From contig CAJTVK010000074.1 of NCBI GenBank assembly GCA_910579645.1, positions 1 to 22,630 of the forward strand: 22,630 bases of DNA, given 5' to 3'. The stretch is from an uncultured Lachnospiraceae bacterium. GTDB lineage: Bacteria > Bacillota > Clostridia > Lachnospirales > Lachnospiraceae. Shown here piece after piece: positions 15,401-22,587 of this stretch; the stretch's first letter is position 1, and each line of letters starts with the position of its first letter. The position numbers and the translations under genes were made by a program. The notes beneath the pieces are model-generated. The model did no database searches and was not told the origin of the DNA. It was given only the letters and a program-made list of their open reading frames with translations.

Positions 15401-15648
15401 CATCCGCAGTGGGGAACATTGCAGGCTCTTATGTGCTGGACGGCGTATTCCAGAGAGACTGCAAGGTAAGGATTACCCGGGAAGGTACACAGATTTATGA
15501 AGGCGCACTGGCTTCGCTGAAGAGATTCAAGGATGATGTGAAGGAAGTGAAGGCGGGATATGAGTGCGGCTTAGTATTCGAAAACTTTGATCAGATGCAG
15601 GAACTGGATATTGTGGAAGCTTATATTATGGTTGAGGTGCCCAGATAG
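12499..15648 (+). CDS. infB: translation initiation factor IF-2
   Basis: A 1049-residue GTPase that delivers initiator tRNA and joins ribosomal subunits. Order: IF2N helix bundle (1-52); a long Gln/Arg/Asp/Gly-rich disordered region (about 60-460) with a 51-bp tandem repeat at 214-290; a second IF2N module (about 467-521); a GTPase domain with G1 GHVDHGKT (559-566), G3 DTPGH (605-609) and G4 NKID (659-662); then beta-barrel and C-terminal domains. Gram-positive IF2 is usually 700-950 residues, so the N-terminal extension is long. The ATG at 12499 sits eight bases after GGAGG; the in-frame GTG at 12493 is too close. AGGAG-N6-ATG at 12671-12684 could start a shorter form lacking the first 61 residues. 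Confidence 0.97.
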   Translation: MAKMRVHELAKELDRQNKEILAFLQEKGIEVKSVSSSVEEDAIALVKKHFTKNEKVKEEKPMAKSGETGAEQPKKKKKIIIVGNPQNSKMQGQRPQQGGGKKTQTQGNHNAKQGTRQEKPVPHRPIKPLTPPSPTPPVTMIPPSNNTPKRTPKAEPRKTEPAAVTQVIKTDSQETGANRVQQETLKASANAAQGNLAQEAKQGTAQGSRQENAARPDSRESGRQDSRQESARPDGRESGRPDSRQEGARPDGRESGRQDSRQEGARQDGRESGRQDSRQEGTRPDGRKESARQDGARRENRQDNFRRENRQDRPRQDRADRPRNNDQSRRTDNRKDNRNENRGDGRRTDGQNRRPFENNQGDRRNSGGGQGGNRPYANNDRPNRGNGGQDNKFRKSPSSKGFVPESPVKDQEKHRDEEKRRIGQERDKRSKKDLIYEEDDVKVSGKNKAGRFIKPEKKAEEVQEEQIKVIVIPESLTIKELADKMKMQPSVIIKKLFLQGQIVTVNSELSYEEAENVAIEYDIICEKEVKVDVIEELLKEDEEDAENMTKRPPVICVMGHVDHGKTSLLDAIRKTNVTDKEAGGITQHIGAYTVRVGAEKITFLDTPGHEAFTAMRMRGANATDIAILVVAADDGVMPQTVEAINHAKAAGIEIIVAVNKIDKPNANIDRVKQEMTEYELIPVDWGGSTEFVPVSAKSGEGIDTLLETILLTAEILELKANTKRQARGLVIEAELDKGRGPVATVLVQKGTLHVGDFISAGASHGKVRAMIDDKGRKVKEALPSTPVEILGLSDVPSAGEVFLAHENDKTAKSYAETYLAQNKERMLEDTKAKMSLDDLFTQIQAGNLKELNLIIKADVQGSVEAVKQSLLKLSNEEVVVKCIHGGVGAITESDVSLASASSAIIIGFNVRPDAMAKAVAEREGVDIRLYKVIYQAIEDVESAMKGMLDPVFEEKVIGHAEVRQLFKASAVGNIAGSYVLDGVFQRDCKVRITREGTQIYEGALASLKRFKDDVKEVKAGYECGLVFENFDQMQELDIVEAYIMVEVPR
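13138..13368 (+). repeat. 51-bp tandem repeat in infB
   Basis: Four full copies of a 51-bp, 17-codon unit (ARPDGRESGRQDSRQEG type) lie at 13138-13188, 13189-13239, 13240-13290 and 13291-13341, followed by a 27-bp partial copy. The copies differ at few positions and stay in frame. This is a coding minisatellite that may vary in number between strains. Confidence 0.92.
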
Positions 15649-15734
15649 AGATAAGGAAGGCGGAAGGGGAGTGTTTTTGCAGGACATTCTCCCGGGAAGC
15701 TTTCGGGGCGCAGGCCGTTGGATGGGAGCAGGAA

Positions 15735-16103
15735 ATGAGGAAAAACAGTCTGAAAAATACTAGAATTAACGGGGAAGTGCAGCGGGCGCTGGCGGAAATC
15801 ATACGCGGGGGGATTAAGGACCCACGGATCAGTTCCCTGACTTCGGTGGTTTCCGTGGAAGTGTCTCCCGATCTGAAAACTTGTAAGGCGTGGATAAGCG
15901 TGCTGGGAGACGAAGAGGCGCAGAAGAGCACGCTGGAGGGGCTGAAAAGCGCCGCCGGCTATATTAAAAACCAGCTTGCGAAGGAAGTGAATTTAAGGAA
16001 CACGCCGGAAATAACGTTTATTATGGATCAGTCCATTGCTTACGGCGTGAATATGACAAGACTGATTGACGAAGTGAACAGGGGGACTGGGAATGAGGAT
16101 TAG
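15735..16103 (+). CDS. rbfA: 30S ribosome-binding factor RbfA
   Basis: A 122-residue KH-type protein needed for late maturation of the 16S rRNA 5' end and cold adaptation. The pattern RINGEVQRALAEIIRGGIKDPRI, VSVEVSPDLKTCKAWISVLG and ITFIMDQSIAYG matches the family. AGGA lies just before the ATG. The usual ylxP gene of Bacilli is absent between infB and rbfA; the 86-base gap shows nothing distinctive. Its end overlaps the next gene by 11 bases. Confidence 0.95.
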   Translation: MRKNSLKNTRINGEVQRALAEIIRGGIKDPRISSLTSVVSVEVSPDLKTCKAWISVLGDEEAQKSTLEGLKSAAGYIKNQLAKEVNLRNTPEITFIMDQSIAYGVNMTRLIDEVNRGTGNED

Positions 16104-17055
16104 AGATGAAGTTGTAAATGCAGATACAATAGGAATCAGCGGGCATGTAAGGCCGGATGGGGATTGTATAGGTGCATGTATGGCAATGTATCAATATCTG
16201 TGCAAGGTGTACCCGCACAAAAGGGTGGATGTGTTCCTGGAACAGCCGGCGGCAGTGTTTTCCTGCCTCTCCGGCGTGGGACAGATTCATACGGATTTTA
16301 AGACCGATGTGGAAAGCTATGATGTCTTTATCGCTTTGGATACAGTGAAAGAGCGCATGGGCGAAGCGGAAAGCATGTTTGACCGGGCGGGGAAAACAAT
16401 AAATATAGACCATCACGTCAGCAACCAAGGCTGCGGCGATATCAACTATATAGATGCCGGGGCCAGTTCCACCAGTGAATTGGTTTATGATGTGCTGACG
16501 GAAGAAGAGATAGATGTGGAAATCGCCAAGGCTATTTATACGGGAATCGTACATGACACCGGAGTGATGCGCTATTCCAACACTTCGCCCAAAACATTGC
16601 AGACGGCGGCAAAGCTGATAGCCTATGACTTTGACTTTTCCGAACTGATTGAGAAGACTTTTTATGAAAAAACGTATGTGCAGAACTTGCTGCTGGGCCG
16701 CGCATTGTTGGAAAGCATTCAGTTTATGCATGGGAAGTGCATTGTCAGCGGGTTGGCAAAGCGGACGCTGGATTTTTACCATGCGGACTCCAAAGATTTG
16801 GAGGGCATTGTCAGTCAGCTGAATCAGACGGCCGGTACGGAATGCGCAATTTTTATGTATCAGACCGGAGTGCAGGAATTCAAGGTAAGCCTGCGTTCCA
16901 AAGGAAAGGTGGATGTGGCAAAGATTGCCGTATTCTTTGGCGGCGGAGGTCATGTCAGGGCAGCCGGCTGCACGATGAGCGGAACCTTTCACGATGTGGT
17001 GAACAATCTTTCCTTACATATTGAAAAACAGATGAAAGAGGGCGGCCTGCTGTAA
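16093..17055 (+). CDS. nrnA: DHH/DHHA1 phosphoesterase, NrnA-like (nanoRNase / pAp phosphatase)
   Basis: A 320-residue metal-dependent phosphoesterase that degrades nanoRNA and, in some relatives, 3'-phosphoadenosine 5'-phosphate or cyclic dinucleotide products. Seen are the metal ligands in HVRPDGD (18-24), the DHH motif D106-H108 (INIDHHVSN), later Asp in YIDAGASSTSEL, and the substrate-binding GGGGHVRAAGC (283-293) of the DHHA1 domain. It overlaps rbfA by 11 bases and precedes truB, its common place in Clostridia. A pAp-hydrolysing activity would also serve recycling after PAPS-dependent sulfation, but that link is only an inference here. Confidence 0.92.
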   Translation: MRIRDEVVNADTIGISGHVRPDGDCIGACMAMYQYLCKVYPHKRVDVFLEQPAAVFSCLSGVGQIHTDFKTDVESYDVFIALDTVKERMGEAESMFDRAGKTINIDHHVSNQGCGDINYIDAGASSTSELVYDVLTEEEIDVEIAKAIYTGIVHDTGVMRYSNTSPKTLQTAAKLIAYDFDFSELIEKTFYEKTYVQNLLLGRALLESIQFMHGKCIVSGLAKRTLDFYHADSKDLEGIVSQLNQTAGTECAIFMYQTGVQEFKVSLRSKGKVDVAKIAVFFGGGGHVRAAGCTMSGTFHDVVNNLSLHIEKQMKEGGLL

Positions 17056-17066
17056 CAGGAAAAATT

Positions 17067-17975
17067 ATGTACAATGGTATCATCAATATATATAAAGAAG
17101 CCGGCTATACTTCCCATGACGTAGTGGCCAGGCTGCGGGGGATTCTGAAACAGAAGAAAATCGGCCATACCGGCACACTGGATCCGGCGGCGACGGGAGT
17201 GCTGCCGGTCTGCTTGGGAACCGGAACTAAGCTGTGCGATATGCTGACGGAGAAAACCAAGGAATACAGAGCCGTGCTGCGGCTGGGCTGTGAGACGGAC
17301 ACGCAGGATATGACGGGGACGGTGCTGGCGGAAAAAGAGGTCCTGATAACGGAGGAACAGGCAAAAGAGGCCATAAATTCTTTTGTCGGGGAGTACGGGC
17401 AGGTTCCGCCTATGTATTCGGCGGTTAAGGTAAACGGCAGGAAGCTGTATGAACTGGCAAGGGAAGGGAAAGAAATTGAGCGTAAGCCCAGGACGGTGCA
17501 GATTTACGGGATAGAAACAGAGGAAATCCGGCTGCCTTTCATAGTCATGCGGGTGGAATGTTCCAAGGGGACTTATATACGCACTTTATGCCATGACATA
17601 GGCAGGAAGCTGGGCTGCGGGGGCGCCATGGCGGAACTGACGCGGATCAGGTCGGGCAGTTTCCGTCTGGAAGAGGCTCTGCGTCTGGAAGAGGCTGAGA
17701 AGCTGCGGCAGGAGGGCCGTCTGGAAGAGAAAATCCTTCCGGTGGACAGTTTTTTTGCAGAATATCCCCGGTTTACCGTGAAAAGACAGTATAGGAAACT
17801 GATTGAGAACGGGAATGCATTTTACCGGCGGATGGCCGGCGGAAAAGAAAGCATAAGGCAGGGAGAGCAGGTCCGGGTATATGACGAGGAAGGGAAATTT
17901 TACGGTATATTTGAATTCCGGCAGGAAGAAGACCGTTTTTTCCCGGTAAAGTTGTTTATGGAGAATGGATGTTAG
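17067..17975 (+). CDS. truB: tRNA pseudouridine(55) synthase TruB
   Basis: A 302-residue enzyme that makes pseudouridine 55 in the T loop of tRNAs. The catalytic Asp is D39 in HTGTLDPAATGVLPVCLG; the KGTYIRTLCHDIG motif and the PUA-like C-terminal region (about 235-300) follow. A CAGGA lies shortly before the ATG, 11 bases after the nrnA stop. The stop is directly followed by the ribF start. Confidence 0.95.
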   Translation: MYNGIINIYKEAGYTSHDVVARLRGILKQKKIGHTGTLDPAATGVLPVCLGTGTKLCDMLTEKTKEYRAVLRLGCETDTQDMTGTVLAEKEVLITEEQAKEAINSFVGEYGQVPPMYSAVKVNGRKLYELAREGKEIERKPRTVQIYGIETEEIRLPFIVMRVECSKGTYIRTLCHDIGRKLGCGGAMAELTRIRSGSFRLEEALRLEEAEKLRQEGRLEEKILPVDSFFAEYPRFTVKRQYRKLIENGNAFYRRMAGGKESIRQGEQVRVYDEEGKFYGIFEFRQEEDRFFPVKLFMENGC

Positions 17976-18899
17976 ATGCAGGTAATACAAGGGACTACAG
18001 AATTTGAGTTAGAAGGGGAGATTGCTGCGGCCATCGGTAAATTCGACGGAATCCATTTAGGGCATCAGAAGCTGCTGCGGTGCATACTGGGACAGAAGGA
18101 GCATGGGCGGAAAGCCGCGGTGTTTACTTTCGACCCGCCGCCGGCAGTGCTTTTCGGGGCGGGGCAGGAAAAGGAACTCATGACCCGCGAGGAGAAAAGG
18201 GCAGCTTTTGAGAAAATGGGCATAGAGGTGCTGGTGGAGTTTCCGCTGAACAGGGAAACGGCAGCCATCCGGCCGGAAAGCTTCATCACGGAAATGCTGG
18301 TGAAAAAAATGCACACAGCGTATCTGGCGGCAGGGACGGATGTGACCTTCGGGAACAGAGGGGAAGGGAATGCGGCATTGCTCCGCGGCCTGGCAGAAAA
18401 ATACGGGTATGAGGTTCATATTATTGACAAAGTATGTTACAATGGAAAGGCAGTGAGTTCCACCGAGGTAAGGAAAGCGGTGGAGCAGGGCCGGATGGAA
18501 GAAGCGGCCTGTCTGTTAGGCGGGCCTTATGCGGTGCAGGGGACGGTGATGCACGGAAATCAATACGGGAGAACCATAGGAATGCCTACCGTAAACCTGC
18601 TGCCGCCGGCGGAGAAGCTGCTTCCGCCCAACGGCGTATACTATTCGGAAGTCTTTCTGGAAGGGCGGAGACTGGCGGGCATCACCAATATCGGCTGTAA
18701 GCCCACGGTAAGCGAGAAAATGCAGATAGGCGTGGAAACTTATATTTATGATTTTGACAGGGAAATATACGGCACACAGATAAAGGTTTCGCTCCTTGGG
18801 TTCCGCCGTGCGGAACGGAAATTTCATGGCAGGGATGAATTGAAAGAACAGATGGCAAAGGACATTGAGGAAGGAAGGCGATACCATGCTTTGCCGTAG
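17976..18899 (+). CDS. ribF: bifunctional riboflavin kinase / FAD synthetase RibF
   Basis: A 307-residue enzyme converting riboflavin to FMN and FMN to FAD. The N-terminal nucleotidyltransferase domain opens with IGKFDGIHLGHQKLL (20-34, HxGH motif) and includes VSSTEVRKAVEQG; the C-terminal flavokinase domain shows GRTIGMPTVNLLP and NGVYYSEV. The ATG abuts the truB stop, and its GGAGA binding site lies in the end of truB, so translation is probably coupled. It is the last gene of the operon; I see no clear terminator in the 100 bases after it. Confidence 0.95.
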   Translation: MQVIQGTTEFELEGEIAAAIGKFDGIHLGHQKLLRCILGQKEHGRKAAVFTFDPPPAVLFGAGQEKELMTREEKRAAFEKMGIEVLVEFPLNRETAAIRPESFITEMLVKKMHTAYLAAGTDVTFGNRGEGNAALLRGLAEKYGYEVHIIDKVCYNGKAVSSTEVRKAVEQGRMEEAACLLGGPYAVQGTVMHGNQYGRTIGMPTVNLLPPAEKLLPPNGVYYSEVFLEGRRLAGITNIGCKPTVSEKMQIGVETYIYDFDREIYGTQIKVSLLGFRRAERKFHGRDELKEQMAKDIEEGRRYHALP

Positions 18900-19002
18900 T
18901 ATGGCAGGGAAGCCGGCCGCAAAGGCAGGAAACTTCCGATAACACATACAAGAGGCTGGAAGGTATTGGGACAGCGGAGAAGAGGAAGGAATAAGGTACG
19001 TT

Positions 19003-20646
19003 ATGAGTGCAGAGATTTTACTATCAATGGCAGGCGGACTGGGACTGTTTCTGTTTGGCATGACAGTGATGAGCGAAAGCATTGAGAAGGTGGCAGGAGC
19101 CAGGCTCCGTTCCGTTTTGGAGATGTTTACGAAAAACCGGTTTACGGGATTGCTGGTAGGTATTGTCTTTACCGGCGTAATCCAGTCTTCGTCGGCATGT
19201 ACGGTGATGGTCGTCAGCTTTGTGAATTCGGGGCTGATGTCGCTTTATCAGGCGGCAGGGGTAATATACGGTGCCAATATCGGTACCACCATTACTTCCC
19301 AGCTGGTGGCATTTAACCTGTCGGAGGCGGCTCCGGTGATTCTGCTGGCAGGGGTGCTGACCATGATGCTGGGAAAGGGAAAGCAGAAAGTAGGGCGTAT
19401 CGGTGAAGTCATTGTGGGGTTCGGCATTCTCTTTCTCGGGCTGAGCAGCATGTCCAGCGCCATGTCGGGCATGAAAGACAGCCCAAGCGTGATGAACTTG
19501 CTGAAGTCACTGCATAACCCGCTGCTGGCGGTGCTTATGGGGACGGTCATTACGGCGGTGATTCAAAGTTCTTCGGTGACGGTCAGTATCGTGCTGCTGA
19601 TGGCAAATCAGGGATTGCTGGGGCTTCCCATCAGTCTGTACATAATATTGGGCTGCAACATCGGTGCCTGTGCCTCGGCGGTTTTGGCTTCCCTGACCGG
19701 TAAGAAGGACGCAAAAAGGGCAGCTATGATTCACTTGCTGTTCAATGTGATTGGCACCGTCGTTTTATTCCTGATTCTGCAGTTGGGCATGAACTTTGTG
19801 GTGAATCTGATTATGCGGGTATCCGGGGGAAACGAAGGCCGGTTTATTGCCAATGCCCATACGATAATTAAGATATTTCAGGTCATCGTCCTTTTCCCGT
19901 TTTCCAATATGATTGTAAAGCTGACGTATCTGCTTATACCGGGCGACGACAAGAAGGTTGGGTACAGGGACAGCTACCAGCTGAAGTATATCGGTGAAAA
20001 AGTAGTGTTCAACCCGGCCACGGCGGTGGTGGAGGTGGCGAATGAAATTGAGCGTATGGCTTCTTTGGCTTCCGAGAACCTGAACCGTGCAATGAATGCG
20101 CTCATTACTTTGGACGAGTCCGATATCAATGAAGTATATGACGTGGAGAAGAACATTAACTTCCTGAACCATGCGATAACCAATTATTTGGTAAAAATAA
20201 ATCAGACTACGCTTCCTATCGAGGACCTGAAGGGCATCGGCGCATTGTTCCATGTGGTCAATGATATTGAGCGGATCGGGGACCACGCGGAGAACGTGGC
20301 GGACGCGGCGCGGCAGCGCATCCGGACAGGAGTGGGCTTCAGTGCGGAAGCACAGAAGGAATTGGGGGATATGCTGAATATGGTAAACACTTTAATCCGT
20401 TTTTCCATAGAAATGTACTCCACCGGCTCGGAGGAGCATCTGGAGGATATCCTGCATCTGGAGGATGCCGTGGACGAGAAGGAGCGGGAACTGCAGCGGG
20501 CGCATGTGGACAGGCTGACAAGGAACGAGTGCAGCCCGGAGGCGGGGATGCTGTTTTCGGATATTGTGTCAGGCTTAGAGAGAGTGGCGGATCATGCCAC
20601 GAATATAGCTTTTTCCGTTTTGAACAATGATCCGGAGGACGGCTGA
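19003..20646 (+). CDS. Na/Pi cotransporter family protein with PhoU-like domain
   Basis: A 547-residue inner-membrane protein. The N-terminal half (about 1-310) holds two inverted-repeat transport units, each with the family signature QSSS (61-64 and 188-191) and the NIGTTIT / NIGACASA segments. The C-terminal part (about 340-545) is a soluble helical PhoU-like domain (VANEIERMASLASENL, IERIGDHAENVADAA, LERVADHATNIAF). The YjbB/NptA relatives move phosphate with sodium, often as exporters, or help set phosphate levels. AGGAATAAGG precedes the ATG. It stands apart from the operon upstream by about 100 bases. Confidence 0.93.
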   Translation: MSAEILLSMAGGLGLFLFGMTVMSESIEKVAGARLRSVLEMFTKNRFTGLLVGIVFTGVIQSSSACTVMVVSFVNSGLMSLYQAAGVIYGANIGTTITSQLVAFNLSEAAPVILLAGVLTMMLGKGKQKVGRIGEVIVGFGILFLGLSSMSSAMSGMKDSPSVMNLLKSLHNPLLAVLMGTVITAVIQSSSVTVSIVLLMANQGLLGLPISLYIILGCNIGACASAVLASLTGKKDAKRAAMIHLLFNVIGTVVLFLILQLGMNFVVNLIMRVSGGNEGRFIANAHTIIKIFQVIVLFPFSNMIVKLTYLLIPGDDKKVGYRDSYQLKYIGEKVVFNPATAVVEVANEIERMASLASENLNRAMNALITLDESDINEVYDVEKNINFLNHAITNYLVKINQTTLPIEDLKGIGALFHVVNDIERIGDHAENVADAARQRIRTGVGFSAEAQKELGDMLNMVNTLIRFSIEMYSTGSEEHLEDILHLEDAVDEKERELQRAHVDRLTRNECSPEAGMLFSDIVSGLERVADHATNIAFSVLNNDPEDG

Positions 20647-20687
20647 AGCCAAGGGAACTGCCAAGACAGAGTTTTTGGCGGCTTCGG
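20643..20687 (+). other. intergenic mRNA hairpin
   Basis: CTGAAGCC (20643-20650) pairs with GGCTTCGG (20680-20687), and GCCAA (20660-20664) pairs with TTGGC (20675-20679) inside it. The hairpin overlaps the transporter stop and ends five bases before the next ribosome binding site. No U run follows, so it looks like an mRNA processing or stability element rather than a terminator. Confidence 0.4.
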
Positions 20688-20702
20688 AACCGGAGGATGA
20701 AA

Positions 20703-21161
20703 ATGACAGAGGAAATTAAGGATAAACAGCGTAAAAGATGTATTGCCCGTTTGATATTGGAAGATTTGGCCGATTGGTTCGGAATCGAAGAGTCAAGGGA
20801 ACAATACATTGAGGAATGCGGGGAACAGATATTTGTGGCGGCAAAGAGAGCGGGAAAAGAAGTGGGATTTATCAGTCTGAAAGAGACAGGGAAAGATACC
20901 GCAGAGGTTGCCGTTATGGGTGTCTTAAGAGAGTGCCACAGATGCGGGGCCGGAAAGGAACTGATGCGGGCGGCGAAAGATGTTGCCGCGGAAAAAGGGT
21001 ATTCTTTTCTTCAGGTGAAAACGGTCCGGACGGGAATATATGAGGACTATGATAAAACCAATTTGTTTTATCGCGGCGTGGGCTTTAAGGAATTTGAGAT
21101 TTTTCCGAGTTTATGGGATGAAAACAATCCGTGCCAGATTTATGTCATGGCATTGAAATGA
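20703..21161 (+). CDS. GNAT family N-acetyltransferase
   Basis: A 152-residue acetyl-CoA-dependent acetyltransferase. The acetyl-CoA binding motif is VLRECHRCGAGKELMRAAKD (RxxGxG/A type), followed by the YSFLQVKTV strand and the FYRGVGFKEFE segment typical of motif B. The ATG at 20703 lies six bases after GGAGG (20692-20696); the earlier in-frame ATG at 20697 touches that site and is unlikely. The target is not evident. It is followed by a strong terminator, so it ends the transcript that may begin with the Na/Pi transporter. Confidence 0.85.
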   Translation: MTEEIKDKQRKRCIARLILEDLADWFGIEESREQYIEECGEQIFVAAKRAGKEVGFISLKETGKDTAEVAVMGVLRECHRCGAGKELMRAAKDVAAEKGYSFLQVKTVRTGIYEDYDKTNLFYRGVGFKEFEIFPSLWDENNPCQIYVMALK

Positions 21162-21187
21162 GCCGTATGCCTTTGCCCGGTGAGTAA

Positions 21188-21236
21188 GCGCCGGTTTTCA
21201 GGCACTGAAATACAGTGTCCGAAAGCCGGTGTTTTT
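21188..21236 (+). terminator. strong intrinsic terminator after the GNAT gene
   Basis: The arm 21188-21207 pairs with 21213-21232 over about 20 positions (one A-C mismatch and a few G-T pairs) around the loop AAATA, followed by TTTTT (21232-21236). It lies 27 bases after the stop. A further segment, TGCCTGAAAGCCG at about 21240-21252, can also pair with the 5' arm. Confidence 0.88.
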
Positions 21237-21337
21237 CAATGCCTGAAAGCCGCCAGAGTTTCATTTTATGATATTGGGAGTGAACAATTGTATAAAAATA
21301 CTTCATAAAAAAAACAGAAATTTCCATGCATAAGTAT

Positions 21338-21366
21338 TTGACAGGAGAAAGAGGAATTGATATAAT
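21338..21366 (+). promoter_or_regulatory. consensus sigma-A promoter of the endopeptidase gene
   Basis: TTGACA (21338-21343), exactly 17 bases, then TATAAT (21361-21366): both hexamers are perfect consensus. Transcription is expected to start near 21373, about 73 bases before the gene. An 8-base inverted repeat, AAATACTT (21296-21303) and AAGTATTT (21332-21339), ends on the -35 box. Confidence 0.88.
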
Positions 21367-21371
21367 ATCCT

Positions 21372-21398
21372 TGTAACAAAATGTAACAAATTTGTAAT
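21372..21398 (+). promoter_or_regulatory. WalR-like TGTAA boxes
   Basis: TGTAAC (21372-21377), TGTAAC (21382-21387) and TGTAAT (21393-21398). The last two are separated by five bases, which fits the published WalR (YycF) consensus TGTWAH-N5-TGTWAH; the first lies four bases before the second. They cover the predicted transcription start and first bases of the transcript. The downstream gene is a cell-wall hydrolase, the classic WalRK target. Confidence 0.6.
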
Positions 21399-21445
21399 AA
21401 ATGTTAGGAAATAGTAAAGAATAGCAGGGAAAGGCTTGGATTTAT

Positions 21446-22543
21446 ATGAAATTAAAGGCAGCAGGAGCAATCGGAATATGTATGACAGGGGCGGTACTGT
21501 ATATCGGCCCGGTGTATGCGTCTGGTCAGGTGAAGGCGGCGGATGTGCTGAAGTCAGTCACTCAGGGGCCGGCGGCGGAAGAGGTACAGATCGAATCCAT
21601 CAAGGAAGTAGTGTCGATGCCGGTAGGGGCGGCGGCATTGCTGGAATCGGAGAAGACGGAGGAAGAATATAAGGAGGCGGCGGAGGAAGCCGAAGGCGCT
21701 CTTTGGGGATATACCAATCTGGGAATTTCCAATGTAGACGATAACCTGAATATTCGGAAATCCCCCAGCGAAGACGGCAAGATGGTAGGGAAGCTTCCGA
21801 AGAATGCTGCTTGTGAGCTGCTTGCGGAGGAAGGCGAATGGACTTATATCCGTTCCGGCAAGGTGGAGGGATATGTAAAGAGCGAATTCCTGCTCAGCGG
21901 CTGGGGGGCGAAAAAACGCGCCATGGAACAAGTCTCTACGGTGGCCGTGGTGGATACCACCACTCTGAAAGTGCGGGAGCAGCCCAATACGGAATGCGAA
22001 GTGGTCACCATGGTTCCCAAGGGGGAGGAATTGGAAGTGGTGGAGGTTGTTGACGACTGGGTGAAAATCATGGTAGACGACGAGGAAAACTTTGTGTCCG
22101 CCGAATATGTGAAACTGGAAGAGAAACTGGGGAGCGCCATCACTATGACGGAACTGCTCTACGGGCAGGGTGTGTCCAATATCCGGGTGGATTTGTGCCA
22201 GTTTGCGAAGCAGTATGTAGGGAATCCGTATGTATGGGGCGGCACAAGCCTGACAAGGGGAGCGGACTGTTCCGGCTTTGTGCTTAGCGTATTCCGGAAT
22301 TTCGGCATATCCCTGCCCAGGACTTCCGGCTTGCAGGCAAATGCGGGGACGAAGATCAGCATGTCCGAGGCAAAGCCCGGGGATTTGATTTTTTATGCCA
22401 AAGGCGGAAGGATTAATCATGTGGCAATCTATATCGGCAACGGACAGGTAGTGCATGCCAGCAGCCCCAAGACGGGAATCAAGATTTCCAATTATAATTA
22501 CCGCACTCCTGCAAAAGTGGTAAGAATCCTGCCGAACGACTGA
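21446..22543 (+). CDS. secreted SH3-NlpC/P60 peptidoglycan endopeptidase
   Basis: A 365-residue exported cell-wall hydrolase. A signal peptide (about 1-25, cleavage likely after VYA) is followed by an acidic linker, two bacterial SH3 domains (about 92-150, NLNIRKSP; about 165-225, TLKVREQP) that bind peptidoglycan, and an NlpC/P60 catalytic domain (about 248-365). The catalytic residues are C275 (RGADCSGF), H325 (INHVAIYIG) and H337 (QVVHASS). Such enzymes cut the gamma-D-Glu to diamino-acid bond of stem peptides during growth and separation. AGGGAAAGG lies 11 bases before the ATG. It has its own consensus promoter with WalR-like boxes. Confidence 0.94.
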   Translation: MKLKAAGAIGICMTGAVLYIGPVYASGQVKAADVLKSVTQGPAAEEVQIESIKEVVSMPVGAAALLESEKTEEEYKEAAEEAEGALWGYTNLGISNVDDNLNIRKSPSEDGKMVGKLPKNAACELLAEEGEWTYIRSGKVEGYVKSEFLLSGWGAKKRAMEQVSTVAVVDTTTLKVREQPNTECEVVTMVPKGEELEVVEVVDDWVKIMVDDEENFVSAEYVKLEEKLGSAITMTELLYGQGVSNIRVDLCQFAKQYVGNPYVWGGTSLTRGADCSGFVLSVFRNFGISLPRTSGLQANAGTKISMSEAKPGDLIFYAKGGRINHVAIYIGNGQVVHASSPKTGIKISNYNYRTPAKVVRILPND

Positions 22544-22558
22544 ACAGAGAGAAGACAC

Positions 22559-22587
22559 GGAAATCAATTTGGTGGTTTCTGCCTGCG
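22559..22587 (+). repeat. 29-bp near-direct repeat, right copy
   Basis: GGAAATCAATTT, nine bases, then TGCCTGCG, matching 247-275 at 24 of 29 positions. It starts 16 bases after the endopeptidase stop. The remaining 43 bases to the window edge are GC-rich and show no gene start I can support. Confidence 0.6.

Noticed and set aside
20643..20687. Terminator between the Na/Pi transporter and the GNAT gene
   Set aside because: The hairpin is good but no U run follows it, so I list it only as an mRNA structure.
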